A DNA stretch of 64,000 nt from Collinsella aerofaciens (lineage in GTDB: Bacteria > Actinomycetota > Coriobacteriia > Coriobacteriales > Coriobacteriaceae): assembly GCF_018785265.1 (NCBI RefSeq), contig NZ_WQPK01000030.1, positions 1-64,000 of the forward strand, given 5' to 3'. The notes beneath the pieces were generated by a model. The model was not told the origin of the DNA, did no database searches, and was given only the letters and a program-made list of their open reading frames with translations. Of this stretch, positions 41,945 through 51,979 are shown piece by piece (the stretch's first letter is position 1; each line of letters starts with the position of its first letter). The translations under genes were made by a program, and so were the position numbers.

Positions 41945-42253
41945 ATGGCACTCCCTCAGCTTACCGATGAGCAGCGCAAGCAGGCTCTTGAGAAGGCTGC
42001 CGCCGCGCGTCACGCTCGCGCAGAGCTCCGTGAGCAGATCAAGAAGGGTGAGAAGTCCCTCGAATCCGTGCTCAACTCCGATGACCCCATTGCTTCCCGC
42101 ATGAAGGTTTCCACCCTCATCGAGTCTCTCCCCGGTTATGGCAAGGCCAAGGCCGCCAAGATCATGGAGGAGCTCGGCATCTCCGCTACCCGTCGCGTCC
42201 AGGGCCTCGGCGTCCGTCAGCGCGAGCAGCTCCTCGAGCAGCTGACCAAATAA
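41945..42253 (+). CDS. mihF: Actinobacterial integration host factor (mIHF)
   Basis: 102 residues. A basic N-terminal helix (RKQALEKAAAARHARAE) leads to a helix-two-turn-helix part with LPGYGKAKAAKIMEELGI, the DNA-binding motif of mIHF. This nucleoid protein family is restricted to Actinomycetota and is unrelated in sequence to proteobacterial IHF. The ATG at 41945 follows GGAGGT. The order mihF-gmk-rpoZ is typical of the phylum and is the best taxonomic marker in the window. Confidence 0.93.
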   Translation: MALPQLTDEQRKQALEKAAAARHARAELREQIKKGEKSLESVLNSDDPIASRMKVSTLIESLPGYGKAKAAKIMEELGISATRRVQGLGVRQREQLLEQLTK

Positions 42254-42823
42254 GTGAGCGCTCAGGATTCAAAGCTCTTTGTGATTTCTGGACCGTCAGG
42301 CGCGGGCAAGGGCACGCTCGTCACTCGTGTGCGCGAGCGTTGCTCTAACCTGGGCCTGACGGTTTCGGCTACCACACGAGCCCCACGCAAAGGCGAGGTC
42401 GATGGCGTCAATTACTTTTTCCTGACGCGTGAGGAGTTCGACCGCCGCGTGGCAAACGGTGAGTTTGTTGAATGGGCCGAGGTCCACGGTAACTGCTACG
42501 GCACGTTGGTGAGCGAGGTCCAGTCCAAGCTAGCCTCTGGTTCGTCTCTCATCTTGGAGATCGATGTCCAGGGTGCCCTGCAGGTCAAGGAGCGTTTTCC
42601 CGAGGCCGTGCTGATCTTTATCAAGCCGCCCTCGCTCGAGGTGCTCCGCGAGCGTTTGGTCGGTCGCGGTACCGAGACGCCCGAGACGATTGAGCTGCGT
42701 ATGGCAAACGCCGCCCATGAGCTTGCCCTTGCCGACCGCTACGACGACGTCGTGGTGAATGACGATCTCGACCGCGCGACCGATGAGCTCGTTCGCGTTC
42801 TCGATATGCATGAAAGGATCTGA
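42254..42823 (+). CDS. gmk: Guanylate kinase
   Basis: Phosphorylates GMP to GDP. 189 residues; P-loop SGPSGAGKGTL, GMP-binding TTRAPRKGEVDGVNYFF, EWAEVHGNCYG and IDVQGALQV. The GTG at 42254 directly follows the mihF stop. Confidence 0.97.
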   Translation: MSAQDSKLFVISGPSGAGKGTLVTRVRERCSNLGLTVSATTRAPRKGEVDGVNYFFLTREEFDRRVANGEFVEWAEVHGNCYGTLVSEVQSKLASGSSLILEIDVQGALQVKERFPEAVLIFIKPPSLEVLRERLVGRGTETPETIELRMANAAHELALADRYDDVVVNDDLDRATDELVRVLDMHERI

Positions 42824-42828
42824 GGTCC

Positions 42829-43110
42829 GTGTCCGTTGTAAAGCCTTGCATTGACGATCTTCTGGAGAAGACCGATCACAACCGCTTCCTGCTCGCTTCG
42901 CTTGCCTCCAAGCGTGCCTGCGACATCAATAGTATGCTGCGCGGTCAACATAACCGCGTGCTTGCCGTTCAGGATGTCGACGACATCACCATCGCGCTCT
43001 CCGGCGCCGATACCATCTCGATGGCTATGGACGAGATCGTCGACGGCGATATCTCCTACGACGAGTCCCGTTACGAGAAGGCGCTCGGCCATAAGGTTGC
43101 TGAAGCCTAA
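42829..43110 (+). CDS. rpoZ: RNA polymerase omega subunit
   Basis: 93 residues. Aids assembly of the beta-prime subunit. The omega pattern is present: CIDDLLEKTDHNRFLLASLASKRA, then a short C-terminal tail. GTG 42829 lies 5 bases after gmk. The similarity is modest, as usual for omega, but the position next to gmk supports the call. Confidence 0.88.
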   Translation: MSVVKPCIDDLLEKTDHNRFLLASLASKRACDINSMLRGQHNRVLAVQDVDDITIALSGADTISMAMDEIVDGDISYDESRYEKALGHKVAEA

Positions 43111-44355
43111 ATGGCAGCTCGCGTCTGCCTGGTCCACTATCACGAGGTTGGACTGAAGGGCAAGAACCGCGCACATTTTGAGCATATCCTCATGGATAAC
43201 ATTAAGGCGGCTTTGGCCGCCTTTTCCGTGAACGCCGTGTCTCGAATTTCCGGTTATATCCTCGTGACCTTTAACGAGCATCAGGCCGACGAAGCGGCGC
43301 GTGTCATCCGCACCGTCCCCGGCGTTGCCCGTGTGTCCCTGGCGTACCATACCAACCGCGACCCGCAGGAGTACTGCGCTGCCGCCGTCAAGGCGCTGCG
43401 CGAGTTTGGCCCCTTCGATTCGTTTAAGGTGCACGCCAAGCGCTCCAATACCGACTATGAGCTCACCTCGATTGATATCAATCGTCAGGTGGGCGAGGTG
43501 CTGTGCGAGGCCTTCCCCGATAAAAAGGTTCAAATGCACGACCCCGATGCGATGGTGCACGTACTGGTGGTCCAGGGTAGCGTTTACGTGTACGCGCGCT
43601 CCGAGCGCGGCGTGGGCGGCCTGCCGGTGGGTTCTGCCGGCAAGGTCGTGACGCTTCTGTCGTCGGGTATCGATTCTCCGGTGGCGACCTGGATGCTCGC
43701 GCGTCGCGGCGCGGTGTGCGTGCCGGTACATTTCTCCGGTCGTCCGCAGACGCCCGATACGAGCGAGTATTTGGTGCAGGACATCATCCGTGCGCTTGAG
43801 CCGGGTGTCCAGATCGGCCGCCTGTACGTGGTGCCGTTTGGCGATTGCCAGCGTGAGATTTCCGTCGCCTGCCCCAGCAATCTACGCGTGATCATGTATC
43901 GCCGCATCATGTATTCGGTTGCCGAGCGCATTGCGCATATCGAGGGCGCCAAGGCCATCGTGACCGGCGAGTCGCTCGGTCAGGTTGCCTCCCAGACGCT
44001 TGAGAACATCATGGCCGTCAACGAAGCCGTGAAGATCCCCGTGTTCCGTCCGCTCATCGGATCTGACAAGCAGGAGATCATTGCGCGCGCTCAGGAGATC
44101 GGTACGTTCGATATTTCCACTGAGGCAGCGCCCGACTGCTGCACGCTTTTTATGCCGCGTCGTCCCGAGACGCACGCCAAACTCGATGCCGTGCACGAGG
44201 CCTGGGAGCTGTTCGACCACGAGGAGATGATTGAGCGCTTGCTTAAGCAGACCGAGTATATCGACTTCTCCAGCAACACGTATAAGGCCCCTAAGACCTT
44301 AAAACGCAAACATTCGGAGCTTGCTCCGCGTGAGATTTACCAAGATCACGAGTAA
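43111..44355 (+). CDS. thiI: tRNA sulfurtransferase ThiI
   Basis: Makes 4-thiouridine at tRNA position 8. 414 residues: ferredoxin-like plus THUMP domains (about 1-165), then the PP-loop LLSSGIDSPVATWML and the active Cys region. There is no C-terminal rhodanese domain, as in Gram-positive ThiI, so sulfur must come from a partner cysteine desulfurase. ATG directly after the rpoZ stop; a terminator follows. Confidence 0.95.
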   Translation: MAARVCLVHYHEVGLKGKNRAHFEHILMDNIKAALAAFSVNAVSRISGYILVTFNEHQADEAARVIRTVPGVARVSLAYHTNRDPQEYCAAAVKALREFGPFDSFKVHAKRSNTDYELTSIDINRQVGEVLCEAFPDKKVQMHDPDAMVHVLVVQGSVYVYARSERGVGGLPVGSAGKVVTLLSSGIDSPVATWMLARRGAVCVPVHFSGRPQTPDTSEYLVQDIIRALEPGVQIGRLYVVPFGDCQREISVACPSNLRVIMYRRIMYSVAERIAHIEGAKAIVTGESLGQVASQTLENIMAVNEAVKIPVFRPLIGSDKQEIIARAQEIGTFDISTEAAPDCCTLFMPRRPETHAKLDAVHEAWELFDHEEMIERLLKQTEYIDFSSNTYKAPKTLKRKHSELAPREIYQDHE

Positions 44356-44366
44356 TTGCCTGCATA

Positions 44367-44398
44367 GACCGACGATGCGCCTGTATCGTCGGTCTTTT
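44367..44398 (+). terminator. Intrinsic terminator after thiI
   Basis: GACCGACGAT and ATCGTCGGTC, 8-base loop, then TTTT. Confidence 0.9.
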
Positions 44399-44569
44399 GC
44401 TATCTGGGCAAATGATGTCAAGATGTTCATTCGCTGACGTGTGACTGAATTAATGGACACTTTTCCGCAAGGTTTTGGTCAGCTATTGGTTTGACCGCGA
44501 TAACCGGCGTGGACGTGCAGAGTCAGCGGCGCTCGTTTCCTGACACGATGGTGTTGGGAGGTGTTTGCT

Positions 44570-45280
44570 ATGGCGCAGCGCGAGCAACACGAACGGGTTA
44601 AACGTATGGACCGCTGGGCAGAAAAGCTGCTCGGGCATAAAGCGGTGGTGGTGGCGATTCTGGTTGTCATTGCCGCCGCGAGCGGCTTGGCGATGGCTAG
44701 CTTTGGTGGTAGCCACAGTGGCGTGTCGTTTGAGCGTAGTGGTGAGGCGAGCGCCTCGGATGTGCGCGGGGCCGGGGATGCGTCTTCTGATGATGCCGAT
44801 GAGTCGTCTGCCAAGAGTTCTTCTGCCGCCGAGGTGTACGTCGATGTTGATGGAGCCGTTGCGAGGCCTGGCGTGTACCGGCTCGAAGATGGAGCGCGGG
44901 TGTCCCAAGCAATCGATGCCGCCGGAGGGCTTACGGCCGAGGCGGATGTGACGGGGCTTAATCGTGCGTCCAAGATCACAGATGGCCAAAAGATCTATGT
45001 TCCGACGGTGGGGGAGCAACAAGCGGCTGCGGCGGTCGGCGGGGCCGAAAGTAGTGCTGCTACGACCCCTGGCGCGGGGTCTTCGTCGGGGCTCGTGAAC
45101 ATCAATACGGCAAGTGCGGCGGAGCTGCAGACGCTCTCGGGCATTGGGCCTTCTATGGCTCAGTCGATTATCGATGAGCGCACAAAGAACGGTGCTTTTG
45201 CCTCAGTCGATGACCTGATGCGCGTATCGGGAATCGGCGAGAAGAAGCTCGCCAAAATCAAAGATTGTATCTGCGTATGA
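44570..45280 (+). CDS. comEA: Competence protein ComEA, DNA receptor
   Basis: 236 residues. One N-terminal membrane anchor (about 26-45), a Ser/Ala/Asp-rich linker, an SLBB domain (VYVDVDGAVARPGVYRL) and a C-terminal double helix-hairpin-helix (NINTASAAELQTLSGIGPSMAQSII) that binds double-stranded DNA outside the membrane. The ATG at 44570 follows GGGAGGTG. Its stop overlaps comEC (ATGA). Confidence 0.95.
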   Translation: MAQREQHERVKRMDRWAEKLLGHKAVVVAILVVIAAASGLAMASFGGSHSGVSFERSGEASASDVRGAGDASSDDADESSAKSSSAAEVYVDVDGAVARPGVYRLEDGARVSQAIDAAGGLTAEADVTGLNRASKITDGQKIYVPTVGEQQAAAAVGGAESSAATTPGAGSSSGLVNINTASAAELQTLSGIGPSMAQSIIDERTKNGAFASVDDLMRVSGIGEKKLAKIKDCICV

Positions 45281-47580
45281 GCGCGCCCAAGCGCGAGCAT
45301 GTGATGCCCCCGCGGCCCCTCATGCCATGGACGATGGCCTTGTGTGCAGGCCTGTGCGTTAGCTGTGTCTTGGTGCTCAACGTGGCCGCCGATGCGATGC
45401 TGGGGGAGCAGGCATCGGCGGTCGGAGCGCTTGTAGTTATTTCGGTTGCGACGTCGCTGTGCATGGTGCTGGCTCGATCTTGTGAGCGATTTGCCCTGTG
45501 GAAACGTTGGCTATATGCCGCAGCTTTCGGTTTGCTGGCGGGCTCGATTGTATCGGCGTGGTGGGCTGTGGGTGCGCTAAGTGCCTCGAAGGCGCTCGAC
45601 GGTCGAGCGGCAAGCGGCCTCGAGTTTGTCGTGCAGGGTGATCCATCCATAAACGATGACGTGTATTCCTATACCTGCGAGGCACGCGCGGACGGTAAGA
45701 ACTTGGCGACGGTTCGCCTATCGTGCGACCGCGAGCTCAGGATCGGGGCGCACGTGCGTGTTATCGGTCGTATTTCGCACTTTGAGAATGATGCGTATGG
45801 GCGCTCACGCGTGCTTCGGGGCGAGCTTCGTAAGGTTAAAGTCATCCGGTTGGTGTCGGTCGATGAGGGCTCTCCGGGGCCGCTGCTTCGACTGCGAAAT
45901 TGGCTGCTTGCGTCCATCGCGCCTGCGACCGACCCGGCGCGTTCGCTCATAGCCGGTGTCGTTTGCGGTCGTTCGGCCGAGCTGCGTGCCCAGCCGGCGG
46001 GCGACTGGTTTTCGGTGACGGGAACGGCGCATCTTATCGCCGTCTCGGGCAGCCATTTGGCTATCGTGGGGTTTGTAATCGAGGGTGTCTTGCAAAAGAC
46101 TCGGTGTTCACGTGGTCTTCAGCGGGCGATATTGGCGATAACGCTTGTGGGCTACGCTGCCTTTACGGGTGCGTCTCCCTCGGCCGTGCGCGCGTGCTGC
46201 ATGGTCTTCGCGACGCTTGTCGTAAACGGTGCGGGGCGTCGCCGACATGGCGCATCGGCACTCTTCGTAACTATGTCCATCTTTGTGCTACTGCGGCCGA
46301 CGGTGCTGTTCGAGATGGGCTTTCAGCTTTCGTGTGCCAGCGTTTTTGCCATTCTGTGCTTTTGCCCCTATGCGACCTACGCTTTGGGAGTGTTGGGTGT
46401 GCCGCCGGGCATTGCCAGCATGCTTTCCGTCACACTGTGCTCGCAGTTGGCGACGCTGCCCATCACCATTCCTGCCTTTGGTGCGTTCTCGCTCATTGCT
46501 CCGTTGGCGAATGCGGTCATCGGTCCGGTGGTGAGTCTACTGCTCGCTGTGTCGATCGTGTTGGTTCCCTTTTCGCTCGTGGCGCCGTTGCAAGCTTGGG
46601 CGCTCGTGGTGCCCATGATTGCCGCCCGTTGCGCGTTGTTCTTCGAGCAGCTGTTTGCCGCCGTGCCGGGTGCATCCGTGAGCGTGCCGCCCGATAGCAT
46701 GTGGATTTACCTGGTGCCGTGTTTGCTGGCGGTTCTGCTGGTCTGGTGGCCGCGTCCCCGTGCGCGTCCTATGGCGGTGGGGCTTGCATGCCTGGTGCTC
46801 TTGGCTGCGATTCCGTACATCTACTGGGATCGCTTCGCTCCGCCTTCGGTGACGGTCCTTGATGTTGGCCAGGCCGATGCGATTCTGGTTCGTCAGGGTG
46901 GCGCTGTGGCGCTCGTCGACTGTGGGCTCGATGAGCGCGTGGTATCGGCGTTGGTTCGCAATAACGTCCATCATATCGATGCCGTCTTCGTGACGCATTG
47001 GGACGAGGACCATTGGGGTGGTCTTCCCGATGTACTCGATCAGTTTTCGGTTGGAACCATTGTGGTCGCGATCGATGCGCTTGATGGCGCGCCTGCTGAA
47101 GTCCTGAATCGCCCCGGCGTAATGTATCGGCAGGTGGCTTGCGGAGACACGGTCGATATAGGCGCATTTCGGACTCGTGTGATGTGGCCGTTTGACACGG
47201 TGGATGGCGAGGGCAATGAGGACTCGCTTGTCTTGCTGCTCTCCTATGCTCAGGAAGGTAAGAGCCTCCGCGTGCTTCTCACTGGTGATGCCGAGCTCGA
47301 TCAGGAGCGCGAGTTTGTACGGGAGGTGGGCGATATCGATGTGCTCAAGCTGGGGCATCACGGCTCAAAAGTTTCCGTCGACACAGACCTGCTGGGCACG
47401 CTTAAGCCCGAGCTCTCTATCGCGAGCGCCGGCGAGGGAAATCGTTACGGCCATCCGTCGGATGCCTGCATCGATGCCGTTAAGGAAGCGGGTGGTGAGT
47501 TCGCATGCACCATCGAACACGGCGACATTACCGTCTCGCCGACCGCGAAGGGCTTTGCGATGCGATGCCAGCGACCGTGA
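45277..47580 (+). CDS. comEC: ComEC/Rec2 DNA uptake channel
   Basis: 767 residues. An N-terminal OB-like part; the multi-helix Competence domain (GTAHLIAVSGSHLAIVG, ASPSAVRACCM) forming the pore; and a C-terminal metallo-beta-lactamase domain (VLDVGQADAIL, THWDEDHWGG, LKLGHHGSKVS) thought to degrade one strand. With ComEA, ComM and DprA in the same window, the core of a natural-transformation pathway is present. No pilus genes are here. Confidence 0.96.
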   Translation: MSAPKREHVMPPRPLMPWTMALCAGLCVSCVLVLNVAADAMLGEQASAVGALVVISVATSLCMVLARSCERFALWKRWLYAAAFGLLAGSIVSAWWAVGALSASKALDGRAASGLEFVVQGDPSINDDVYSYTCEARADGKNLATVRLSCDRELRIGAHVRVIGRISHFENDAYGRSRVLRGELRKVKVIRLVSVDEGSPGPLLRLRNWLLASIAPATDPARSLIAGVVCGRSAELRAQPAGDWFSVTGTAHLIAVSGSHLAIVGFVIEGVLQKTRCSRGLQRAILAITLVGYAAFTGASPSAVRACCMVFATLVVNGAGRRRHGASALFVTMSIFVLLRPTVLFEMGFQLSCASVFAILCFCPYATYALGVLGVPPGIASMLSVTLCSQLATLPITIPAFGAFSLIAPLANAVIGPVVSLLLAVSIVLVPFSLVAPLQAWALVVPMIAARCALFFEQLFAAVPGASVSVPPDSMWIYLVPCLLAVLLVWWPRPRARPMAVGLACLVLLAAIPYIYWDRFAPPSVTVLDVGQADAILVRQGGAVALVDCGLDERVVSALVRNNVHHIDAVFVTHWDEDHWGGLPDVLDQFSVGTIVVAIDALDGAPAEVLNRPGVMYRQVACGDTVDIGAFRTRVMWPFDTVDGEGNEDSLVLLLSYAQEGKSLRVLLTGDAELDQEREFVREVGDIDVLKLGHHGSKVSVDTDLLGTLKPELSIASAGEGNRYGHPSDACIDAVKEAGGEFACTIEHGDITVSPTAKGFAMRCQRP

Positions 47581-47658
47581 TGCTGCCGTTGGCGCGGGAC
47601 CTGCCCGTGGGCTAAAATGGCACGGTACGAATTCGAGGGTCTGCGAGAGGGGAGCGCA

Positions 47659-48621
47659 ATGTCCGAAACCGGTCTGCTGCCGGCATATCTGATCGTCGGT
47701 ACCGATGGGGTCAAGCGCGACCACGCCGTCTCGCGTATGAAAGCTCGCTTGGAAAAGTCGGGTATGGTTGAGTTCAACCTCGATGAACGCGACATGACGA
47801 AAGATCCCGATATCGAGTCGATCATCGGCTCACTCAATACCTTTCCCATGGGTAGCGAGTTTCGCCTGGTGATCCTTGACGGCTGCTCCAAGCTTGCCAA
47901 GGCGGTCTCGGAACCGCTCGTCGAGTACCTCGCAAGTCCCAGCCCCACAACGGTCTGTCTCATTATCGCCGACTCACTTGCCAAGAATACGCGCCTGTAT
48001 AAGGCAATCGCCAAGATCGACAAGAAGGCTATCGTCGACTGCTCGGGTACCAAGCGCTGGGAACTGCCGCGCCGCGTGCAGCAGATGGCGACGCAGCACG
48101 GTAAGTCCATCTCGACGGCTGGTGCCGAGGAGCTCGTCTCGCGTTCGGGCGAAAACACGCGCATGCTCGATAATGACCTGGCAAAGCTCGCCCAGATGGT
48201 CGAGGCGCCCCAGATTGAGCTTGCCGACGTGGAGCGTTGGATCGTGCGTACGGCCGAGGTTCAGCCCTGGGACTTTCTCAACGCCGTCTCGGCTCGCGAT
48301 ATGCGGCGTTCGCTCGAGCTCTTTAAACTTCTGCCCTCCAAGAGCTACGTGTGGACCTACACGCTGCTATGCGGTCGCATCCGTGAGCTGATCGTCGCCA
48401 AGGCGCTCGATGGGCGTGGGCAGGGGCGTGAGCTCGCCGCGACGCTCAAGCTTCAGGCCTGGCAGGTCAAGAATCACCTTACCTGGGCGCGTCGTTTTTC
48501 GATGACCGAGCTCGTTGCCGCCCTCGAGGGCGCCGTCGATGTGGAACTCGCGCTCAAGGGTTCGGCCGATTCGGAGACCGCGCTTTTGCTCTGGATTACG
48601 AACATCTTGAGAAAATCGTGA
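47659..48621 (+). CDS. holA: DNA polymerase III delta subunit
   Basis: Clamp-loader subunit that opens the sliding clamp. 320 residues. The N-terminal AAA-like fold begins YLIVGTDGVKRDHAVSRMK; the rest follows the HolA pattern, including RSGENTRMLDNDLAKLAQM. The ATG at 47659 follows AGGGGAG by 5 bases; an in-frame ATG 14 codons earlier lacks a ribosome-binding site. Location between comEC and rpsT is conserved in many bacteria. Confidence 0.93.
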   Translation: MSETGLLPAYLIVGTDGVKRDHAVSRMKARLEKSGMVEFNLDERDMTKDPDIESIIGSLNTFPMGSEFRLVILDGCSKLAKAVSEPLVEYLASPSPTTVCLIIADSLAKNTRLYKAIAKIDKKAIVDCSGTKRWELPRRVQQMATQHGKSISTAGAEELVSRSGENTRMLDNDLAKLAQMVEAPQIELADVERWIVRTAEVQPWDFLNAVSARDMRRSLELFKLLPSKSYVWTYTLLCGRIRELIVAKALDGRGQGRELAATLKLQAWQVKNHLTWARRFSMTELVAALEGAVDVELALKGSADSETALLLWITNILRKS

Positions 48622-48673
48622 TGATACCTGCCTATTTGACAAATTCGTTCTATCCCTTTGAGGGGGAGCGTGC

Positions 48674-48679
48674 TATAGT
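48674..48679 (+). promoter_or_regulatory. Extended -10 box for rpsT
   Basis: TATAGT preceded by TGC, about 75 bases before the GTG start. No good -35 lies 17 bases upstream, fitting an extended -10 promoter. Confidence 0.45.
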
Positions 48680-48754
48680 AGGCGCTTGCATGACCTCACC
48701 GTGTCTCAGAGGTGTCATACATTTTTTGCAAGGAACTCGAAAGGAACTCCAGAA

Positions 48755-49021
48755 GTGGCAAACATCAAGTCTCAGAAGAAGCGTATCCGCACCAATGAGG
48801 CAGCTCGCATGCGTAACAAGGCTGTCAAGTCCGAGCTCAAGACGCTGACCAAGCACGTCCAGTCCGCCGTCGCCGAGGGCGACGCCGAGAAGGCCCAGGC
48901 TGCCCTCAAGACCGTCACCAAGCGTCTCGACATGGCTGCCGCTAAGCATGTCATCCACAAGAACCAGGCTTCCAACCGCAAGTCCGGTCTTGCCAAGCTC
49001 GTGAACAGCATCAACGCTTAA
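48755..49021 (+). CDS. rpsT: 30S ribosomal protein S20
   Basis: 88 residues, mostly helical and basic ([20 protein letters not shown] at the start, [19 protein letters not shown] at the end). The start is GTG at 48755 with AAAGGA 9 bases upstream. A non-ATG start is known to take part in S20 regulation in other bacteria. Confidence 0.97.
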   Translation: MANIKSQKKRIRTNEAARMRNKAVKSELKTLTKHVQSAVAEGDAEKAQAALKTVTKRLDMAAAKHVIHKNQASNRKSGLAKLVNSINA

Positions 49022-49055
49022 GTTGTAAATTTCACACCACACAGATTACGCGCAT

Positions 49056-49092
49056 AAATGGAGCCTGTTTTATGGAACAGGCTCCATTTTTT
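49056..49092 (+). terminator. Intrinsic terminator after rpsT
   Basis: AAATGGAGCCTGTT and AACAGGCTCCATTT, 14-bp perfect stem followed by TTT. Confidence 0.92.
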
Positions 49093-49117
49093 GTACCGCT
49101 CGGGTAAGATAGTCCGC

Positions 49118-50929
49118 ATGAATACTTCAATTGACATTTCCCACATCCGCAACTTCTCGATCGTTGCACATATCGACCATGGCAAGTCCACGATCAGTGA
49201 CCGCATCCTCGAGCTCACCCATACCGTCGATGAGCGCGACATGGAGTCGCAGCTGCTCGACACCATGGACATCGAGCGAGAGCGCGGCATCACGATCAAG
49301 TCCAATGCCGTCCGCGTTTCCTATGACGCCGACGACGGCGAGACGTATCAGTTCAACCTGATCGATACGCCGGGCCACGTGGACTTCACCTATGAGGTCT
49401 CGCGTTCGCTGGCCGCATGCGAGGGTGCGGTACTCGTCGTGGACGCCACTCAGGGCGTCGAGGCGCAGACCGTTTCCAACGCGACGCTCGCCATGAACGC
49501 CAACTTGGACATTGTTCCGGCTATCAACAAGATCGACCTTCCCTCGGCGCACCCCGATGAGGTTAAGACCGAGATCGAAGACGACCTGGCCATTCCCGCC
49601 GACGATGCCGTGTGCGTGTCGGGCAAGACCGGCGAGGGTATCCACGATCTGCTGGAGTCCATCGTCTTTTTGATCTCGCCTCCCAAGGGCGATGCAAATG
49701 GCCCTCTCAAGGCACTGATTCTGGATTCGTACTTCGATGAGTACCGCGGCGTCGTCGCCACGGTGCGCGTCTTTGACGGTTCCATCAAAAAGGGCGATAC
49801 CCTGCGCATGATGCAGGCCAAGGGCGACTTCTTGGTCGATGGCGTGGGCGTTAAGCGCCCTGCCGAGACGCCGGTCGATGCCCTGACTGTCGGAGAGGTC
49901 GGCTACGTGGTCACGGGTCTGAAGGACCCCGAGGCTGTGCGCGTGGGCGATACCCTTACGTGGGCTTCGAACCCCTGCCCCGAGCCGCTGCCGGGCTACC
50001 GCGAGGCCAAGTCTATGGTCTACACGGGCCTGTTCCCCATCGACAACAAGGACTACGAGAACCTGCGCGACGCGCTCGATAAGCTACACGTCAACGATCC
50101 TTCGTTGGTGTGGGAGCCTGAGACGTCGGTGGCGCTGGGCTTTGGCTTCCGCGTGGGCTTCTTGGGTCTGCTGCACATGGAGGTCGTCAAGGAGCGCCTG
50201 GAGCGCGAGTTCAATCTGGATCTGATCGCCACGAGTCCCTCGGTCGACTATCACGTGTACAAGACTGACGGCGAGATGATCGATGTCCGCAGCCCGCAGG
50301 ATCTGCCCGAGGCCACGCGCATCGAGCGTATCGAAGAGCCATACCTCAAGGCAAAGATCATCTGCCCGCCCGAGTATACGGGTGCCGTCATGCAGCTCGC
50401 TATCGAGCACCGTGGCGTTACGACCGATATGATCCACCTGACGAGCAAATCGGTCGAGATGCGCTTTGATATGCCGCTCGCCGAGCTCATCTTGGACTTC
50501 TTCGATCAGCTCAAGAGCCGCACTAAGGGTTACGCCTCGCTCGACTACGAGTTCAACGAATATCGCCCCTCCGAGCTCGTCAAGCTCGACATCCTGCTTT
50601 CGGGCGACGAGGTGGACGCGCTGTCGTTTATCGTGCACAAGGATAAGGCTTATGGCCTGGCCCGCGGCCTGTGCGACAAGCTCAAGGAGATCATCCCGCG
50701 ACAGCTGTTCGAGGTGCCTATCCAGGGCGCCATCGGCAACAAGATCATCGCCCGCTCCACCGTTAAGGCGCGCCGTAAGGACGTGCTGGCCAAGTGCTAC
50801 GGCGGCGATATCTCGCGAAAGCGCAAGCTGCTCGAGAAGCAGAAAGAGGGCAAGAAGCGCATGAAGGCCATCGGCTCGGTCGAGGTTCCGCAGGAGGCCT
50901 TTATGGCGATTCTCAAGGTGGACGAGTAG
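49118..50929 (+). CDS. lepA: Elongation factor 4 (LepA)
   Basis: Ribosome-associated GTPase linked to assembly and back-translocation. 603 residues. G1 AHIDHGKST, switch [16 protein letters not shown], then the LepA-specific C-terminus with [24 protein letters not shown]. The ATG at 49118 lies shortly after the rpsT terminator; its ribosome-binding site is poor. Confidence 0.97.
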   Translation: MNTSIDISHIRNFSIVAHIDHGKSTISDRILELTHTVDERDMESQLLDTMDIERERGITIKSNAVRVSYDADDGETYQFNLIDTPGHVDFTYEVSRSLAACEGAVLVVDATQGVEAQTVSNATLAMNANLDIVPAINKIDLPSAHPDEVKTEIEDDLAIPADDAVCVSGKTGEGIHDLLESIVFLISPPKGDANGPLKALILDSYFDEYRGVVATVRVFDGSIKKGDTLRMMQAKGDFLVDGVGVKRPAETPVDALTVGEVGYVVTGLKDPEAVRVGDTLTWASNPCPEPLPGYREAKSMVYTGLFPIDNKDYENLRDALDKLHVNDPSLVWEPETSVALGFGFRVGFLGLLHMEVVKERLEREFNLDLIATSPSVDYHVYKTDGEMIDVRSPQDLPEATRIERIEEPYLKAKIICPPEYTGAVMQLAIEHRGVTTDMIHLTSKSVEMRFDMPLAELILDFFDQLKSRTKGYASLDYEFNEYRPSELVKLDILLSGDEVDALSFIVHKDKAYGLARGLCDKLKEIIPRQLFEVPIQGAIGNKIIARSTVKARRKDVLAKCYGGDISRKRKLLEKQKEGKKRMKAIGSVEVPQEAFMAILKVDE

Positions 50930-50933
50930 GTCC

Positions 50934-51977
50934 ATGGCGCTTTCTGAATACAGCAAGCGGCTGCTGGGCGCCTATGCCGAGCAGCCGTTCCTTATGGCTC
51001 CCATGGCGGGCGTAACCGACCCCGCCTACCGCATCATGTGTCGCCGCCGCGGTGCCAACCTTGCCTACAGCGAGATGGTGAGCGTTGCAGGCCTTGCCTA
51101 TGCCAGCAACAAGACGTGGCGCCTGGTGTTGCCGGCCGACGAGGAGCAGCAGATTTGCGTGCAGCTCTTTGGCTCCAAGCCCGATCAGTTTGCGAGCGCT
51201 GTCGCTGCCGTCGAGGAGCGCGTTGGCGATCGTCTGTCGCTCATCGATATCAACATGGCCTGTCCTGCCCGTAAGGTCGTTACCAAGGGCGAGGGCTCGG
51301 CACTTATGCGCACGCCCGACCTGGCCGAGAAGATTGTCGAGGCAGCGGTGGGCGCGGCGCATGTTCCCGTGACCGTGAAGATCCGCAAGGGTTTTTATGC
51401 CGAGGATCGCAACGCCGCAACGTTTGCCCAGATGCTCGAAGGTGCGGGCGCCTCTGCAGTTGCCGTGCACGGTCGTTGCGCCACGCAGCTCTATTCGGGC
51501 CAGGCCGATTGGTCTGTCGTCGATGAGGTTGCCGACGCTGTCGAGATTCCCGTGATTGGTTCGGGCGATGTGTTCTCGGCCGAGGACGCTGCTGAGCATC
51601 TGCGTGGCTCGGGTGCCAGCGCGGTGTTTATCGCGCGCGGCATCTACGGCAATCCGTGGGTGTTCGGCGATGCCCGAGCCCTTGCGCTCGATGGCACGCC
51701 GGTTCCCTCTCGCTCCTCGGTCGAGCGCCTGGAGGCTCTGCGTGAGCACCTGACGTTGACGCACGAGCTTCTGCCGCTTATGTCGCGCGCCCGTACGTAT
51801 GCAAGCTGGTACTTAAAGGGCATGCCCCATGCCGCCGCCTGGCGCGCTCAGGTGGTACGCTGCTCCACGTACGAGGAGTTTATGGCGCTGGTCGATGATA
51901 TCGAGCGCGATGTGGTGGCCTGCGAGGCCGCGCTTGCTGCCGGTGAGTCGGTGCCCGCTCATCCGCTGGAGGCTTAA
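50934..51977 (+). CDS. dusB: tRNA-dihydrouridine synthase
   Basis: FMN enzyme reducing uridines in the tRNA D-loop. 347 residues: PFLMAPMAGVTDPAYR at the start, YSEMVS, the INMACPARKVV segment with the catalytic Cys, KIRKG, VHGRCATQLYSG and GSGDVFS. It is 4 bases after lepA. Confidence 0.94.
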   Translation: MALSEYSKRLLGAYAEQPFLMAPMAGVTDPAYRIMCRRRGANLAYSEMVSVAGLAYASNKTWRLVLPADEEQQICVQLFGSKPDQFASAVAAVEERVGDRLSLIDINMACPARKVVTKGEGSALMRTPDLAEKIVEAAVGAAHVPVTVKIRKGFYAEDRNAATFAQMLEGAGASAVAVHGRCATQLYSGQADWSVVDEVADAVEIPVIGSGDVFSAEDAAEHLRGSGASAVFIARGIYGNPWVFGDARALALDGTPVPSRSSVERLEALREHLTLTHELLPLMSRARTYASWYLKGMPHAAAWRAQVVRCSTYEEFMALVDDIERDVVACEAALAAGESVPAHPLEA

Positions 51978-51979
51978 GG